Of a DNA stretch of 64,000 bases, positions 14,701 through 27,000 are shown one piece after another (position 1 is the first letter of the stretch; every line of letters starts with the position of its first letter). Position numbers and translations under genes: made by a program. Source of the DNA: Plumapathes pennacea (lineage: Eukaryota; Cnidaria; Anthozoa; Antipatharia; Myriopathidae); contig OZ038467.1 in assembly GCA_964036295.1 (NCBI GenBank), forward strand, positions 6,627,001 through 6,691,000, given 5' to 3'. The notes beneath the pieces were generated by a model. That model was given only the letters and a program-made list of their open reading frames with translations. It did no database searches and was not told the DNA's origin.

Positions 14701-16892
14701 GTAGCTTTTTGAGTTATTCGTTATTTGGTTCATCCATGTTTTATTCTCCTGTCTCTAATTTTGCAGCACGGGAAGATCAAAGAAGTGCGCATCGTGACCA
14801 CTAGAGGCGGGAAAGCCAAAGGCTACGCCTATGTGGAGTTTGAGGAGGAGGTAGGAAGGACACAGGGAACGGAAGCAGTTTGCATTTGGGTTTACTTGTC
14901 ACCGCGGAAATACGTTATTGACGTCAGTCATAACTCTGCAAGTCCCGTTTTTCTTGTGTACAACTTGCCATCAAACTAACTTATAGTTGAGTATCGAGCC
15001 CCAGCATCAAGTACAAAATCTGCATTTTATACACGGTTTTGTGCAATGACTGCTGACTCAAAAATAAGGTGACCGAAAAACGTATTTCAGCGATGTCGTT
15101 TTACTTTGTTTTCGTTTTACTATCGACTTGCCGACACCTATTGGCCAAGAATGCTGCCAAACTTGTTTAGACCAATCCAAAAACGCAGCAAACAAACCGA
15201 AGCAACCACACGCAATCTGACAATCGAACACCACTATCCAACTAGGGGTAAAATTTCAAATCTTTTGTAACCAATGTCCTTTTTCTTTGTGCACAACATG
15301 AGTCTAGAGGTTCTGCAAGCGTTACACGAACTACAAAAACTAGACTTGAATTTGCTGTCGTTTCCAATTTTCTTTTACAATAACCGCGGACTCGGAAATA
15401 AGGTTTGAAACTAACCGTGCCAATGAAAGACATTTTGGTACTTACTCTTCCAGGTTGGAGCAGCGAAGGCTCTATTGGCCCTTGATGGTAGTGTCCTGGG
15501 CGAGCGAACAATATCCGTGGCGATATCCAACCCGCCAGGCAGAAAGGCGAAAGAGACCATGCACGACGAGCCTGTTCGACCTCCACCAGGAAGGTTAGTA
15601 CACGTGACTTAGTAAAGGAAAGTGCGAAACACGTGTCTTGTGCAGAGAAATTAGTACAGGAAACACGTGAGGGACACAACGTGACTTGTGCAGAAAGGTT
15701 AGTACCGGAAACACGTGACTTACGCAGAAAGCTTAGTACAGCATACGTGGGAGACACGTGACTTGTGCAGAAAGGCTAGTACAGGAAAACGTGATTTATA
15801 CAAGAAAGTTAGAACAGGGAGTTACACGTGACTTGTACGGGAAGGTTAGTACACGAAACACTTGACATGTTTCTCGAATAATTTGCGTGACCCGAATTTT
15901 GTCTGATCCCAGCTTTTGTTTTGAGACAGTTACTTCTGTCACCCACTCACTCTATCATTCACTCACTCACTCAGTCCTCACTTATTTACTTTACTTTATT
16001 ATCTACTCACTTACTGCATCATTCACTTGCTCACTTCATCCCCTTTATCATCCATTCATTCATTCATTCACTCTATCAATCAGTTACCCACTCACTTATT
16101 ATTCACACATTCACTTATCACTCACTCACTTTAGACTATCACACATACACTGAATCACTTATCCGTATAACACTTACGTAATCACTTTTTATTATATAGA
16201 CACGAGTGTTTTACTGGAAAATATACCGTGCGTAAAATCCATACGAAGCTACATCCGGGACCCGAGTGGTGTATTTTCCATATCCTCACTAGTGAGGATA
16301 TCGTTGGCATCACTTCTCGCTTTTGCATGGTTGTTTGTGCAATTCCTCGTAAAACACTCGTGTCTAATATAATAAAAAGAAAATTACACGGCGGCTTGAA
16401 GATATAGATTTTATTTTCTCGTGGTAAAAACAATATTTTACTCACTCGCAAAGCGCTCGTTCGTAAAATATTGTTTTTACCACTCGAAAATAAAATTCAT
16501 ATCTTCGCGCCGCCGTGTAATATCCTCTATATCACTCACTTATTCACACTCATCACGTATCATTCACTCGTTCATTTTATCGCTTATTCCTGACTCAGTC
16601 ACTCTTCACTCGCTCATTTGGTTGACAATTATAAATTATATCTCTTTAGCTTCTTTGTTTAGTACAAGACGCTAATCTATTTATTTCTGTCGCTCCCAGT
16701 CGTGGCCGCGCGAGGACTCAGCTGCAGCTCCTTCCCAGGGCCCTCAGGAAACCCACAGCAACGTCCTCTTCGCCAGCCCCCTCGCTAACATCCACGGCCA
16801 CGCCTGATAAAGAAGGGAATGGAGCGAAGACGGAAGCTAAGAAGGGATTTAGCAATGATTATTTTAGAAGTCTGATGCAGAAGAAGTCGTGA
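2767..16892 (+). CDS. SART3: SART3 / p110, U4/U6 snRNP recycling factor, 27 exons
   Basis: Exons: 2767-2934, 3676-3802, 4257-4361, 4771-4895, 5510-5569, 6036-6079, 6615-6676, 6948-7072, 7224-7379, 9465-9569, 9774-9807, 10008-10118, 10425-10487, 10602-10660, 11078-11184, 11411-11523, 12135-12211, 12427-12588, 13063-13138, 13280-13358, 13632-13713, 13918-14001, 14186-14290, 14584-14673, 14767-14850, 15454-15593, 16700-16892. All phases join to 911 codons plus stop, close to human SART3 (963). Order: acidic N-terminus; HAT repeats to about residue 520 (WLEWIQDEIP, WARIE, CRKVLHRAVQ); Lys/Glu-rich NLS-like coil 548-601; RRM1 about 653-743 (IFLSNL, KGYAYIEF); RRM2 about 744-830 (LFVANI, KGYAYVEF); C-terminal LSm-interaction motif (KGFSNDYFRSLM). 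The family is nuclear; it reanneals U4 with U6 snRNA and recruits USP15. Introns after exons 12 and 18 look GC-AG. The start is the first in-frame ATG after the divergent promoter. Confidence 0.95.
3874..4030. repeat. Short TIR element (MITE-like), copy 2
   Basis: Starts CAGTGGCATCCTGATTTTTT and ends TTTAGGATTCCACTG, matching the ends of the element at 751-891. The interior also shares the TGATTATTTGAACCA segment. Located in SART3 intron 2. Confidence 0.55.
4960..5420. repeat. 136-bp minisatellite, about 3 copies, in SART3 intron 4
   Basis: A CT-rich unit (GTGCTCCTCCTCTTCTGCTTTATAAG and similar) recurs with 136-bp spacing. The plus strand is pyrimidine-rich next to the acceptor at 5509. Since 136 is not a multiple of three, the same short peptide recurs in shifted frames; it is not coding. 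Confidence 0.85.
5660..5775. repeat. AAT/ATT low-complexity tract
   Basis: Runs of AATAATAAT followed by inverted ATTATTAAT units in SART3 intron 5, an AT-rich microsatellite able to fold back on itself. Confidence 0.8.
7380..9464 (+). other. SART3 intron 9 (about 2.1 kb), no gene seen
   Basis: The intron between exons 9 and 10. It holds short non-coding open frames only, a small palindrome around 8533-8555 (CTTACGGCGGGCGCCGTAAG) and a poly-A run near 8880. Nothing with family similarity is visible. Confidence 0.6.
10253..10343. repeat. Dispersed element with GATTGGCC / ACCAATC ends, copy
   Basis: Contains TTTTGCTCCTGATTAGCG, a short spacer, GACCAATCAGAAAGCG and CAAAACCAAAGCAATCACA. The same ordered blocks recur near 15140-15240, 20872-20945, 25112-25215, 42640-42775, 45983-46095 and 54793-54905, so this is an abundant small element of this genome. 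Lies in SART3 intron 12. Confidence 0.55.
10695..10922. repeat. 20-bp satellite, about 11 copies, in SART3 intron 14
   Basis: Units read GTTTAGTAACATTYAAACAA, with T and C largely alternating at the Y position, which implies a 40-bp higher-order unit. There are no unique spacers, so it is not a CRISPR array. Confidence 0.95.
12715..13010. repeat. Degenerate TGCTAAACTTGTTT repeats in SART3 intron 18
   Basis: About seven diverged copies of TGTTGCTAAACTTGTTTCA, apparently amplified from the central block of the GATTGGCC-type dispersed element. Confidence 0.6.
15594..15870. repeat. Minisatellite containing donor-like motifs at SART3 exon 26
   Basis: Units of roughly 35-45 bp combine AGAAAGGTTAGTACAGGAA with ACACGTGACTTGTGC. 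The first unit includes the real exon 26 donor (GGAAG|GTTAGTACA at 15593), and near-identical GGTTAGTA motifs recur downstream (for example about 15695 and 15843). Confidence 0.8.
15945..16185. repeat. CACT/CATT-rich low-complexity tract (left part)
   Basis: Irregular repeats of CACTCACTCATTCATT. The tract resumes at about 16527-16620, so the paired-hairpin element at 16189-16521 appears to be inserted into it. Confidence 0.7.
16189..16521. mobile_element. Paired-hairpin element (TIR element plus adjacent fold-back), copy A
   Basis: Module 1 (about 16189-16375) has TIRs TATAGACACGAGTGTTTTAC and GTAAAACACTCGTGTCTAAT. Module 2 (about 16383-16521) is a long fold-back with arms ATTACACGGCGGC...GGTAAAAACAATATTTTAC and the inverse, around a centre reading ACTCACTCGCAAAGCGCTCG. 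Module 2 is followed by TATCCTCTATAT. A second locus (62962-63319) has the same two-module layout. No ORF. In SART3 intron 26. Confidence 0.7.
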
Positions 16893-17327
16893 ACTGGTAT
16901 TGTGGTGATGACCGGTGGTGAAAAGAGACTGTGTAACTATAGAGCGGATAAGAAAGACCGCGCCGCCAAAACAGGTGCCGTCTTTCGTAAATCCTGGAAG
17001 CCGAGCGTGTAACGCGCGTTCCCTATAAACCGATAAACGGCCGGGTTGTTTTCCTAAAGACGCTTAGTCGTACAGACATTTGAGGCCGATTCGTAAGGTT
17101 CGGTTTTAGTCAGTTTACCTAACGCTCAGTAAGAAACTCGTAAAGGAAACGAATCGCGCAACTCCCGATTGGTATAAAGTATGAGTTTCTGGTACATTTT
17201 TTGAATGATCGCGACATCTTCATCCTATTAATGTCCATTTTATCAAACGTAGATCCTTAGTAAGGTTAAGACTTGTAAATTCTTGTAGAACCCGTGCTGC
17301 TACCATAAATCCGCGTTCATTTTCTAA

Positions 17328-17333
17328 AATAAA
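17328..17333 (+). terminator. SART3 poly(A) signal
   Basis: AATAAA about 436 bp after the SART3 stop codon, the first canonical signal downstream. The implied 3' UTR is 16893 to about 17355. Confidence 0.55.
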
Positions 17334-17359
17334 CACACGAAATTATTTCTGTCGATTTT

Positions 17360-18095
17360 GACCCTTCAGTGTAATATCACGTCGGTTTATCGAGTAAGTT
17401 TATGTCATTAACATCGTCGCTTACGTCATCATGAACGACGTCATCATCATGATCTCGTCATCATTGTCGTTTTCTAGGCTAAGTACACTTATATCAATCA
17501 CAATCACACTCTTGATCAGATTCATTCAGGGTCACCATTATCGTCAACATAACCATGGCCACCATTTGTCCTCGTAATCATCCTAACCATCGTCAATATC
17601 ACATCGTTCTCTCCGCCATCACCATCTTTGTCAATAACACTACCTTCTCTTGATACTTCATCCATCACAGTTATCGAACCTATTGAAAACAACGAAAATA
17701 AACGAATTAATATTTCGTCACGTGAACATAAACGCAATATCCCACAGGAGCTTTTTCACAGTTTAGAATTCAAAACATTCCCCGGTTTGAATTTCCATAC
17801 AATCCTTCCATGAGTTTTGGCGTTGCGTGAGTGGCTGCCTGCTGAGAATGCTGAAAGACGTTTTTCACTGCTAATATCGCCTTTCGTGCGCTAATCTTTT
17901 CAAATCGTCTCGGGAGCTTTTAAGAGGAGGTACGTACTTTGTTAAATTACTGGTGCTGTTTCCGACACGTGTTTTGATCGATTTAGCACTTTTCCCATGC
18001 GAATTGGTCGGTCTCTGTCGGAGAGTTGAAGACGGAAGCCATCAGACGAACCGGAAAGAGCGGTTGTTTTTTTTGTTTATATCTTGCCTGCAGAT
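17360..18095. other. Intergenic region and likely promoter of the MANSC gene
   Basis: No ORF with recognisable features. It includes a degenerate CATCATCGTCAT-rich segment (17420-17660). The end probably contains the promoter and 5' UTR of the secreted-protein gene starting at 18096. Confidence 0.5.
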
Positions 18096-21000
18096 ATGGC
18101 TGGTCACAAGATATCAAGAGAGTTTGCTTGTGCGGTGATAATTTCGGTGTTACTGGGTAGGTAGAACGAGAAGTTTCACCCTTCTGTGTTGTAAACAGTG
18201 TTAGCGCGCATTTTGGTCAATTTGACACTCGCAGAATAACGGTAAAGAGAAGCAAAGAGAATTAGCGAACAAAAATGTACACATTGAGAGCTTTCATTTG
18301 ATTAGTCACACCTGTAAGTTTCATTTGACAGTTCAGGAGTTAAATGAATACTGCTATTAGAGTGTTCTCGTTGCGAGCTTTCATTTGAGTGGTCACGCCT
18401 TTGGGTTTCGGTTCGTTTCGTAGCCGTTGAGTCAAGTCACAATGTCAACCCTTTGCTTTTCAAAAACTGGGATGTCACATCTTGACACACGAGCAAAAAA
18501 TACGAAGTGCAAGCTTTCCAATGAATGCTGGGAGTGTACTGTAGCGAACCTTAGCTTACGCATAACATTACGGTTATGCGTGACCTAAGGTTCGCTACAG
18601 TACATTCTCATGACGCTGTTAGTTTATTTGAAATTCCTTATCACAAAATGCTAAACTTATAACCTCGGGACCCAAAGGTGGATTAGTGCTTGACTAAAAG
18701 TACCTAATTTTAGCATTTTAGTCGCTACATTTGTTGCTCCTTCACTTCAATCAGGGATTGCGCATGTCACATCTGCTGACGCATGCGCCCCACGATCTGC
18801 ACACCGTGACGTCACACTGCTTGGTGGCCTGGCCGCTGGCGAATTTACCCCCTGGGAACCACGTGAGACGATGGGAGTGACGACGCTGGAAAAATGCTCT
18901 GAACACTGCTGTAAAAACAACAGGGTAGACCTGGTATTCATGGTGAACAAGTACTGTTTCTGCGTCAAATGTCGCTCCCGCAGATTGTGCACTCTGGTCA
19001 AGATCACTCCTCCCGCGTCGTTTCGTTCCTACGCCCTCGTTCTCGCCAGAGGTGCGTTTTCATTCTTATGTTGTTTATTCTTCCTCATTTATTCCCCCTT
19101 AGAATTTATAATTCCAAGAATTCTCTTCCAATATCGCAGTCGTTTATCGCTCTACTAATCCTAACTTTTTTGGCAATTCTGAAAAGTTAATCTAAATGTT
19201 CTAAAATAGTTTTTTGTGACGTCATTACTTTGGTACTCTGACGTTAGTTGGTCACGTGTCGTGATTTGACGAATCACGAGACAGTGGACCGATCACAAAT
19301 ACGACTTCCAATTGGTTAGTACATTCTCTATAAAGTAGAAGCCTGATTTTGGAGTATTACATTAGTCACCACCATTTTTTAAGGCATGCTCCAGGTTTCA
19401 TTTACCTAAAGATTCCCACCTTTCCTTAGCAACCTCCGTCGAGGTGTAATGCGAGACGTTAGTCGTGTAAATTAAGCGCTAGATGTCTATCAATCAACGG
19501 CTCTGGTACCAATCACACAACAGATCATTACAAATTTAGAGACAAAGAAAGTTGCAACGGGAATATTTTAGGAAATTAGTTTCGTAAGGGGCAGTTTTAG
19601 CGTATTTTAGTGCACTAGTCCGTCATCAGAAAAACGCCAATATGTTGCTGTAAACCCTTCAGTGTCTTCAAAACGATGATGAAGCATTGGCGAACGTATC
19701 ATTGTTGTTTACCGTTCGAGTCTTTTTGTTCAATATCTTAAGAATTTTTTGAGAAATTACCAAACAGTGCCACGAGAACGTACTCGTCAACAGTTTTATT
19801 TGAATGTCCACACTTTATTTGTTTTTGAGATTTAAATTATAACATGTCTCAGTTTTTGCACTGTGGGCCTCAAAGCGTGGGGTGAATGTTCAGTGTTCCT
19901 TAGGATCCCACTAAGGTGTTAAAATGTTTTAGAAAAACGGAGTTTTATTCGCTACGGCCTTCTCGAGGTTTGCATAAGATATTAAATTTTAACATTTTAA
20001 CAGTTAGATCAGCAAATCTGATCCTTACGTTCGTAAACCAATTATGTGTCATAAATGAGGCATGGATTTTAAGTTTGGAAAATTTTGTCGCTCCGATCGT
20101 TGGAGAGCTAAGTCTTCTTCGTCTGTTTATGGTAGGTGGCATTTTTTTGTCCTCGCGTGTTCCGCTTGTCGCAGACCGTCCCGTTTTACGTCGTAAACTG
20201 CGTCGCCCTTTTTTCCCATCAGCGCACAACGTCGTGTCTTCTGAATAACAATTCGGTGTTGACAACTAAAAGTGAATAATTTACCTTCTTATGATATTTT
20301 TCGAACGATGTTTAAGGAAAATTTATAAAGACTTTGGTATTAAGCTAATCATTTTTTATCTTTGTTATTCCGAAGAATAGATGTTGTAACATTAGCGTTA
20401 CGAGCATTGTAGTAAGTCTTCAATATCTTCGTAAATCGCTGTTTCGAATTGTGGGCAGTTTTGTTGTTCCGCCGTATAATTGAATAATTTTACTTTTGTA
20501 CTTCTTGTCTATTTGAAATATTTAACTGTTAAATTCTGGCTAATCCTTTTAACATTGAGTTATACAGTATTTTTCTTGTGTGAAACTCGGTCCTAAAATG
20601 CAGAATGGAGGTTGTTTAGACTGATGACCAGAGAATAAAAATACAGATCCGGGGTTTCGTTTCACTGTGTTTGTTTTTCCTGCGCATTTACTACTATTAG
20701 TCAAATGCACAACAGGAAAATACGTATTGCTGCTGAAAGAAAATTATATGTATTTGTTTGTCTATTTTGGCGAACTGTTATATCTTTGTTAGAAGGTTGG
20801 ATGGCAGTGATTGAAGACGATTTAAAAAACGCGACAACAAACTTGAAATCCGGGACAAAACCAAGAGTTCTTCTTTTACTTTTGTTCCTGATTGGCCAAG
20901 AATACTGCCAAACAAGTTTCGACCAATCAAACACAGCAGTTATTTCTTTGTTAGAAGTCGGATGAGCGAGATTGAAGACACGATAAAATCACTCGCCATC

Positions 21001-24000
21001 ATGGGCGAAAACGCTCTGAAAGAGAAAACCGAAGTTGATCATTCATGAGGTAAAGAGAGTAATCACGCCACGTGTTTACACCGAACAAGTGAAGTTCTCG
21101 TAGATTTGACGTCGAGGAAAACGTAAATAGGTTCAGGTCACACTGAAAGGCTTTTTTTTTTTTTTTTTCTTAAGGATCTCGTGTGGCATTTGCTTTCGTG
21201 ACATTCTTTAAAGTGCACATAAGCCTTCAGAGGATACATTTTTATACGAAATTAGGAAGTAATCTAAGCAACTTATGCCCAAAAGAAAGCCCTTCCGAAG
21301 CGTTCTTATATTTTTTTTCGCCCGGTAAACATGCGAAAAAGTGCCATTTTGACTTCCGGTTTAGATTTGTCCGCGTAAGATGATTGATCAAGGGCCTGGG
21401 CTGTGACGTCAGAGGAGTGGCGTCTCGACTCGTCCGAACAGAGTTTTCACCGGTTTTACTCCGAAATGCCTTATAGATGTGTTGTTGGAGGCTGCTCCTG
21501 GGAGCCAGATCATAAGCAAGGATTCGCATTTTATATGTTTCAGTTTCCGAATGACCAAAGAGGTGAAGCGAGGAAGCGAAAGAGAAATGGTCCAGTTTGT
21601 CAAGGCCAAACGTGTGAAATGGGAGCTGACGATCAATTCCGGTTCTGTTCAGCTTATTTCAAACCAGATGATTTTGACATTGCATGGAATTGACAATAAC
21701 CAATTGCACAATCTCGACTTGGACCTGGTAAAGGACAATCTCGGTATTGTAGTACGAAGTTGATAAGAAGGGGAAAGATTGACCGAGTAATCGTCGGGTC
21801 CCACAATTTGTCGACGGGTAGTAATAAGTAATTATATTTAATCCAAAACATATTCAGCTGTGGGAAGTTTGTTACCTTTTCTATCGTAGGTATCGAATAT
21901 CAAATGAGCAAACCATCGCGTTCGCCGAAGGTTTATGGTCGATGAGGTCAACACTGCGACACTGCAATTCATGTTTGAAACCGAGCGAAAGATGGTTTTT
22001 CGGCTAGATTTTTCTAGGGCTATAGTCGACCGTGTGCCGGATTTGTGGCACATATTTACTCAAACAACTTGGTTTCCACAATCGCCGAAGTTAGACGACG
22101 GCCGCAGAAGTTTGAAATTTTTGGCAAACTCCGAAAGGAGTCGTTCTGACTGTTGACAGTCGCCTGTTGATCCACCGCGGCGAAAGCAAAATTCTCCAAA
22201 CGGTGAAGAAGGGCGCCACAAACCGCAATTAAAGTGTAATACTTTATTGTCTACCCGTACAGGGAAGTTTAGAATGACTGTTTTTGTACATTCCAGGAGT
22301 TTTCAGAAGAGCCGCGCTCTCTCGAAGTCAAATATAACTGACCGTGGTCAACTGCCGTGACGAATTACGCAACTGCTCTCAGTCGAAATCCCGAGCGAGA
22401 GTTATCGTGAGACATCCGCAGAATCTCGATGCTTGTGAATGCCGATGCTGCCGTAGCACATCAACATTGCAATTCCCACACGAACACCTAAAATATGAGT
22501 AAAACATAGAGAAGCAATTACAGATGTACCACGTAAACAAATCCAAAACTCGGACATATTTTACGCTTACCAACTACTGACTCCAAAATGTTCTTCCGAG
22601 CGATCTTGCAGTGTTATGGTTCTTGTTCTTTTCCCTCCCTTTCCTTTCTGTTACGCTTCATGCCATTCTTGGTCAGCAAGTAGCTCTTGTCAGCGCACGG
22701 GTTGGACTTCATAGTGGATATCGTACAGTATACACGCGGAATCAATGTAATATAGTTCAGATATCAGATATACCGCTTTCTTCATCGCTTCTAGAGCTCG
22801 CCATTGCCGTACGAGTCCAAAAACACGGGTAAACAGCGAGAAAAACGTACACAAACCTGATAAATAAGAGCTATGAAGAGGTGCCAAGCCGAAACGCGCC
22901 ACTCCTCTGACGTCACAGGTCCCAGTCTCCTACATTGCGCGGTCTGAATTTTATATTTCCGATTTCAAACGCGTGAAAAAAATATAAGAACGCTTAGGAA
23001 AGGCTTTCTTTTGGGCATAAGTTGCTTAGATTACTTCCTAATTTCGTATAAAAATGTATCCTCTGAAGGCTTATGTGCACTTTAAGCTCAAGCTGCTTCG
23101 TGTGCGTTATACAATGCACTCCATGCACCCGAACTCCTTTCTTATTCTCGGCAATAATTGGAACCCCACCCATGCACTGAATCACAGTTGTATTATTTTT
23201 TTGAAAAATCCGGCGGCTTCCAAACAATGCCCGGCCTCTCAGCATTCTCTCTGTGAGGGCCTCTGGAGTGAGCTAATCCACCAGTGTTTTTGTTTACATT
23301 TAGAAATTTGATGGTTTTGGTTTTCAACACGAAAACGCACATAAAATCGATGGATTTTCTTCCCAAATAAGGGGTATGAAAAGTACTGCAAGTCGAAATT
23401 GCGGGTCGAGACTCGGCGCGCAAAGGACTGTGGTTAAGAGGGCCAATACTACAAATGATTTGGCTCAAATCCGGCAAACTTCACTGACAGTCTAAACTAT
23501 ACGTAATAGATTTCCTCTCCTTTTAACTGGCGTAATTTAGTGCTTGATTGACGTTTGCGTGTCCTCCGTTACATAAAATAAACCGATTCATTATCTCGCC
23601 AAATTTACCGTAAAAACAAAGCAATTTATCCGAAACTTCATTTGTTGTGGAAAAAACAACTTTGCATTATTTATGGCTCTGTATGGCGGTGGGCGAGAAG
23701 GATGGGGCGCAGACATTATTCGCCAGAGTAATGAAATGCGGCGTCCTGTGGTAGCGATCATTCTTGTTTTGTTTATTTGCAGGCGCTTTCCGGCCTTCCC
23801 GTACGCCAACTTCTGCGAGTACAAGGCCTAACCCCTCCAAGACCAAACCTCACGAATCTCGCCCCAAAGTAAGTTTATCAGTTCCAGATGTCGGTGAGTA
23901 TGCGGTCTATATTAACAACAAATTAGAAGGTTTTCCGCTGAAAAGTAGACTATTGCGCGAAAACGGTCTGCACTGTATTTATATGTGATTTATGTCGATT

Positions 24001-27000
24001 ACCGTGTTGGATTATAAAACAATTAGTAAAGATCAGAGAACAGTCAAGGAGTTTAAGGAAATATTTAAGGATTTTGTTTGCTTTCCCATGCAGTTAAAAA
24101 TGTGCAATGTATGCAGAATTATTTGCAAAAATAATAGTTCGATAGGAACAGGCATCGTTCAGTTTCTCAGAGAGTCTTGCGAGTTGTGTTTATATATTAC
24201 AGTGAAAGAGAACTTGCATCAGTATCTTGCAAGTAGTGAAAAATACGCAATTACAAGTAAATTATCTTGGCACGAGATTTATTTCCGCTCAGCGTAATAA
24301 TTGCGTAATCATGTTCAGTGAACACTCGAAACTGTAGAAAATGGAAATCGTCTTAAAACTTTCATTTGCGTGCCTCACACTGCTACGATACCTGTACATT
24401 TCGGTTTTTGACTGAATTATCGCACGTATTTATCATCGTGAAAATTGACCAGTGTAATACCATTTTTGTCAATTAGTTTTTTATTTACACCTTGCGTATT
24501 ACGTTCGGCCAATTTGCTTGTTCGGCGCCTATTTTTCCTTTCATTTTCCCAGTGTACATCGAAGTCTTGAAACCTTGCTTTGTTGTGTTATTGTATGTTG
24601 TGTGAATCAGAACCCAAGGACTTACCAAAATGTAACACTTACTGTCAAATAATTGGCCTAACATATTACCGTTTCAATTGAAGCATTTTACGTTATCTGC
24701 AGAAATAAACTTGGATCTCATCGCAATGGTTTCGTAGCATAATTTTTATTTGACAATTATTTTTCTCTCCTGCTGAAAGGAGGCAATACATCCGAACACT
24801 TTTATACATAATAATTCTCAAATTGTTTCTTTTACTTCGTATGAAATATTTATGAGTATGCTGTTGAACTGTACTTAGAATACAACTGTTGTGCGCATAT
24901 CTGGCAGGCACGACGCTGGCCGATGTAGTGCGGGCACGCTGACGGGCTTGAAAAAATAAGGACAGCGGGCATTGACTTAAATGCAGCGCCAAATCACAGA
25001 AGTCGCAAGAAAACACTTGAAAATCGAACGGAAGCCACAGCAGTATTTCGCAGTATACTATTTTTTAAACAAATCGGCAGCGCAATACTTGTGTGACCGG
25101 CGAAACCTGGCGCCTTTTGTTCTTGATTGGCCGAGAATGTTGCAAACCCTGCTTCAACCAATCAAAAAGCGCAGCGATTTTGAAATTACGATTGATCGTG
25201 TGACTGCTGTGGTTTTGCGTTTGCTGCTTTTGGATTGGTCGACACATGTGACAGCGCTAGCAAGACGTTTTTATCAAACTTACTTTTAAATTGTTACCAC
25301 AGCAACCAGACGCCCCCACGGAGAGAAGAACGACAAAAGGCGCCGAAGATGTCACGAAACATGGCTACGAGACGAGTGATGATCGACTCGGACGAGGGAC
25401 TGTCCTCGGGAACAGCGAAGGCAGCAGCGTTGGACGGAAAATTGGCTGTGAGATATGTCCTTTCTTACTTTATCAATAACCACCTTGTCACGAGCCTTTT
25501 TATTGTTTGTCCATTTTCTCTTTTCATTGAACGTTTTTTGTTTGCCGGGTCGTTTGCTTGTTTGTCTATAACTTCCATAGCACCCTAGGTCCATTCTTCG
25601 CAGGTGTATTATCTGTTTACCGGGTCGTTCGTTTGTTTGTCTATAACTTCCATAGCATCCTAGGTCCATTCTTCGCAGGTGTATTATCTGTTTACCGGGT
25701 CGTTCGTTTGTTTGTCTATAACTTCCATAGCATCCTAGGTCCATTCTTCGCAGGTGTATTATCTGTTTACCGGGTCGTTTTTTTGTTTGTCTATAACTTC
25801 CATAGCACCCTAGGTCCATTCTTCGCAGGTGTATTATCTGTTTACCGGGTCGTTTGCTTGTTTGTCTATAACTTCCATAGCACCCTAGGTCCATTCTTCG
25901 CAGGTTTACTATCTGTTTACCGAGTCGTTTTCTTGTTTGTCTATAACTTCCATAGCACCCTAGGTCCATTTTTCGCAGGTGTATTATCTGTTTGCCGGGT
26001 CGTTTGCTTGTTTGTCTATAACTTCCATAGCACACTAGGTCCATTCTTCGCAGGTGTATTATCTGTTTACCCATTTGTTTCTGCTATCGACATCTTTGAA
26101 CCAGGTTTTGTTGCGATACAACTCGGAAATGGCTTATTCCAACTTCTTTGCTTTCATCTTCACCACAGCAGGACACCTTGGACTTGCATTTTATAAATGT
26201 GACGTCCAAGTATCTCATAACTCTCTGGTGTTCTTGTTTCTATCCAGAAAGTCTTCCGGTTCTTCTCGCGGAAGCATCACCCTCACGTGGCCATGATTAT
26301 CCGCTACTTCTTCTTCTTCTTGCTCGGTGGGCTCACTGGTCTTATCCCGTATTTTATCTTCTTGGTACAACTCTGTCAAGGTTGGCAATTCCGCAAAATA
26401 CTGTGTCATTCTTTCGTCTTGTTGCTGGATTTTCTCTTTCTCGGGTTATCTTTTGAGATGCCCTCCCCTCCCCTGCCCAACCAAGAAAAGGTCTTTTGTG
26501 GCCAGGAGCCACAGATACATTCATTTTACCTCTTATGGCAGTCGTTCGAGATTTCTCGCTTGACTTACACTCGAGTGTCATTTCATCTTTTTCCCTGGCT
26601 CCCGAGAGAGGCTCCTTCCTTAGGCTTATTCACGGAATTTTTTCTGTATTAAATCAAACATTAACTTTCAATGTCAGCGGACTTAGCCATGAAGACAGCT
26701 TCACATCAACTTCCACCCACTGCGAATGCCCTTTCCAATGACGGTCACGTGGTAGCCGCAACGTCACAGAGTAGCGGAGTCACTAGAGAAACTCCCAAGA
26801 TGCAAGGTGAGTGCCCTGCTACTTCTTTCTCAGGATCTTTCCAATACTTCAGGGAACAGAGCGTGGGAACTAGCATGTGATGTAAGTGTTAGCGGGGATT
26901 GTCGAGATGTTACTGCGGAGTCGAGATTAGGGTAGAAGATGACCCCCGTTAATACGGCCACCATCGGGACAAAAATCTGGACAAAAATCTAACGAGATGG

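Noticed and set aside
25352..26196. Long open frames on both strands (212 and 240 codons)
   Set aside because: They are produced by a 75-bp tandem repeat lacking stops; no family features. Kept only as a repeat and a low-probability finding.
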